From JADKAV01 sp037046735 (GTDB taxonomy: Bacteria > Actinomycetota > Actinomycetes > S36-B12 > UBA10799), in contig JBAOHC010000022.1 in the NCBI GenBank assembly GCA_037046735.1, positions 112,355 to 176,354 on the forward strand: DNA of 64,000 nucleotides, given 5' to 3'. The notes under the pieces are model-generated. The model worked only from the letters and a program-made list of their open reading frames with translations, had not been told where the DNA came from and searched no databases. Below are positions 62,332-64,000 of this stretch, piece by piece (position 1 is the stretch's first letter; each line of letters starts with the position of its first letter). Position numbers and translations under genes: made by a program.

Positions 62332-63465
62332 GCGACGCCGGTGAGCCCCATCGCTAATGGGGAAGTCCTTCTGCACGTCGGGTTGCACAAGACCGGCACC
62401 ACCGCCCTGCAGGTCGCACTGGCCGACGCCCGGCTCGACCTCGAGCAGCACGGCGTGCGCTACCCCGGCACCTCCACCTACCAGCACCGCGCCATCATGG
62501 GCGGCGCGGGCAAGGCGTACGGCTGGCAGGACCGCGGCGCGAAGGAGGTGCCGCGCAAGACGTGGGACGCGCTGGTGTCCCAGTCCCGGTTCAAAGGCCG
62601 CACCATCATCAGCAGCGAGTTCCTGGACAATGTCGAGGCCGACGTCGCCGCCCGGATGGTGGCTGACCTCGGCGGCCCGCAGCGGGTTCGAGTGGTCGTC
62701 ACCTTGCGCTCGATCGGGGCGATCCTGCCCTCGGCGTGGCAGCAGCGACTGAAGTCGGGATACGCCGCCCCGTACAGCCAGTTCTTGACCACCATCTTCG
62801 CCGAGCAGCGCAGCAAGCGGGCCGAACGCTTCTGGTTCCGCCACGACCAGGTGGAGCAGTTGCGCCGCTGGGCCGACATCGTGGGCAACGACCGCACGTA
62901 CGCCGTCATCATCCCGGATGGTGACCGGACGGCGATCTTCGATGCCTTCGAGCGTCTGCTGGCGCTGCCGGCGGGTTTTCTGGCGAAGCGGGAGGTGGCC
63001 GTCGCGAATCGCTCGATGACCGCTGGCGAGGCGGAGTTCTTGCGGCGGCTGAACAAGGAGGTCGCCGACGAGCTCACCTGGGATCAGTACGCCACGAAGG
63101 TGCGCGAGGGGATCGTGCTGACCATGGTCGAGACCCGCAAACCACCGGCGGAGGAGCCGCGCATTCAGACCCCCGCCTGGGCTGCCGATCAGGCCGCGCC
63201 GTATGGCCAGCGGTTCGCCGAAGGGGTGGCGGCGCTCGGTGTGAACGTGATCGGCGATCCGTCAGCGCTGGCCAAGCGACCGCGCTCGGCGCCGTACCGC
63301 AGAGCGCGCAGCATGCCGCTGGACGCGGCCGTGGCGGCCGCCGCTGGATTGGTCCGATATGAGACGAAGCCGGCCACAGCTGGCCGCCGGCAGGCCTGGC
63401 GGGTGCTGGCCACACGCCGCAGTGGTCGTGACGACACTGTCCGGGAGGACGCCGACGAGACGTAA
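62329..63465 (+). CDS. Sulfotransferase-like P-loop protein
   Basis: 378 residues. EVLLHVGLHKTGTTALQVAL (residues 12-31) carries the 5'-phosphosulfate-binding loop of PAPS-dependent sulfotransferases. RTIISSEFLDNVEADVAARM and VRVVVTLRSIGAILPSAWQQ contain the Ser/Arg that would bind the 3'-phosphate. The remainder is helical. A role in sulfating an envelope polysaccharide is inferred from its neighbours; sulfonate transfer has not been shown for this subgroup. Followed by a decayed paralogue. Confidence 0.8.
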   Translation: MATPVSPIANGEVLLHVGLHKTGTTALQVALADARLDLEQHGVRYPGTSTYQHRAIMGGAGKAYGWQDRGAKEVPRKTWDALVSQSRFKGRTIISSEFLDNVEADVAARMVADLGGPQRVRVVVTLRSIGAILPSAWQQRLKSGYAAPYSQFLTTIFAEQRSKRAERFWFRHDQVEQLRRWADIVGNDRTYAVIIPDGDRTAIFDAFERLLALPAGFLAKREVAVANRSMTAGEAEFLRRLNKEVADELTWDQYATKVREGIVLTMVETRKPPAEEPRIQTPAWAADQAAPYGQRFAEGVAALGVNVIGDPSALAKRPRSAPYRRARSMPLDAAVAAAAGLVRYETKPATAGRRQAWRVLATRRSGRDDTVREDADET

Positions 63466-63475
63466 GGGGCGACCG

Positions 63476-63492
63476 TAGAATTGGGTTTTATG
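63476..63492 (+). promoter_or_regulatory. Possible promoter abutting the second sulfotransferase copy
   Basis: TAGAAT (63476-63481), 8 nt, ATG: the same spacing as the first copy. Confidence 0.4.
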
Positions 63493-64000
63493 GAGTCATC
63501 GATCGCGCATCGGCCAAGGCGAGGTCCTGCTGCATGTGGGCCTGCACAAGACCGGCACCACCGCCTTGCAGGTGGCCTTGGGCAGATTCCCACAAGCTCT
63601 CGAGGAGCACGGGGGTTGCGCTGCCCGGGCGAAGGGTGGGGATCTCGCCCACAAGGCCATCCTCGCGGGGGCGGAGCAGGCGGCCGTCCAGGCTGGCGGG
63701 GCAACGGTGCCCGGATCACTCCGAAGAAGCACTGGAACCGACCGACTGCTCGAAGGAGGTTGACTACCCGGGCCGCGTGATCATCAGCAGCGAGTTCCTC
63801 GATGACGTCAAGCCTGAGGTGGGAGCGCGCCTGGTCGAGCAGCTGGGTGGTTCACGGCGAGATCAGTGTGGTGATCACCTTGCGGGCGATCGGGTCGATC
63901 CTGCCATCAGCCTGGCAACAGCAGGTCAAGTCCGGCATGACCATGCGCTACGAGCAGTGGTTGGAGAAGATCCTCGCCGATGAGGCGTCGTCGATCGAAC
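63490..64000 (+). pseudogene. Second sulfotransferase-like gene, several frameshifts, cut by window end
   Basis: A paralogue of the preceding gene spread over three frames. ATG 63490 gives MESSIAH; after a 1-nt shift GEVLLHVGLHKTGTTALQVA appears. Then WRGNGARITPKKHWN, then KEVDYPGRVIISSEFLDDVK, then VVITLRAIGSILPSAWQQQV, each in a different frame. At least four shifts are needed, so it is a pseudogene or a badly read stretch. The 3' part lies beyond 64000. Confidence 0.75.

Overview
The window is a high-GC chromosomal segment of an actinobacterium (class Actinomycetia; I cannot place it to genus). The signs are: an acyl-CoA carboxylase set with a small epsilon subunit, the neighbouring actinobacterial families DUF2530/DUF3027/DUF2771, a DtxR/IdeR-type metalloregulator, a Mycobacterium-type LpdA, Ku with a lysine-rich tail next to a stand-alone LigD polymerase domain, a NusG with a long acidic N-terminal extension, and many start codons sitting 6-8 nt behind a TANNNT box with no Shine-Dalgarno (SD) sequence (probable leaderless mRNAs). 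No CRISPR array, insertion sequence, prophage or rRNA is visible.

Layout. 1-12355 is a core transcription/translation block: a divergent partial aspartate aminotransferase, tRNA-Trp(CCA), secE, nusG, rplK, rplA, L10 leader, rplJ, rplL, rpoB and rpoC, closed by a strong bidirectional terminator. 12505-18446 (minus strand) holds an MMPL transporter, an aldose-epimerase-like protein with a coupled hypothetical protein, an SDR oxidoreductase and an NlpC/P60 cell-wall hydrolase. 18743-21818 holds a DtxR-type regulator with a photolyase, then an orphan ParA with a small basic partner. 22002-27741 holds pdxH, citrate synthase, serC, small membrane/DUF proteins and a long cold-shock protein.

27796-31860 (minus strand) is a nucleoside-catabolism operon (purine nucleoside phosphorylase, phosphohexo/pentomutase, deoC) with a secreted RNase Sa/barnase-like ribonuclease and a barstar-VOC fusion inserted. 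The arrangement suggests extracellular RNA scavenging, but the RNase reading frame is broken by one extra base. 31964-36629 holds a GGCT-like protein, a frameshifted pirin, LigD-Pol, Ku and LpdA. 36639-47972 is organised around biotin-dependent carboxylation: alpha subunit, epsilon subunit, two beta subunits and BirA, with Maf, a GT2, a bacterial-PH membrane protein and an adenylate cyclase between them.

48001-53972 holds a repeat block, GtrA, two acyl-CoA dehydrogenases, purK-purE, a CoA-binding protein and a PEBP-family protein. 53977-64000 is a cell-envelope glycopolymer cluster: an LCP ligase, two GT2 enzymes, a 1128-residue GT2-TagF fusion, a GT-C-like membrane protein, a sulfotransferase-like protein and a decayed second copy that runs off the end.

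Most notable: six 15-residue PDG repeats in NusG; the RNase/barstar pair inside the nucleoside operon; the widespread TANNNT-N6-8-start promoter form; two intergenic repeat systems (40460-40595 and 48018-48231); and four genes whose reading frame is restored by dropping a base, which points to either sequence error or real decay.
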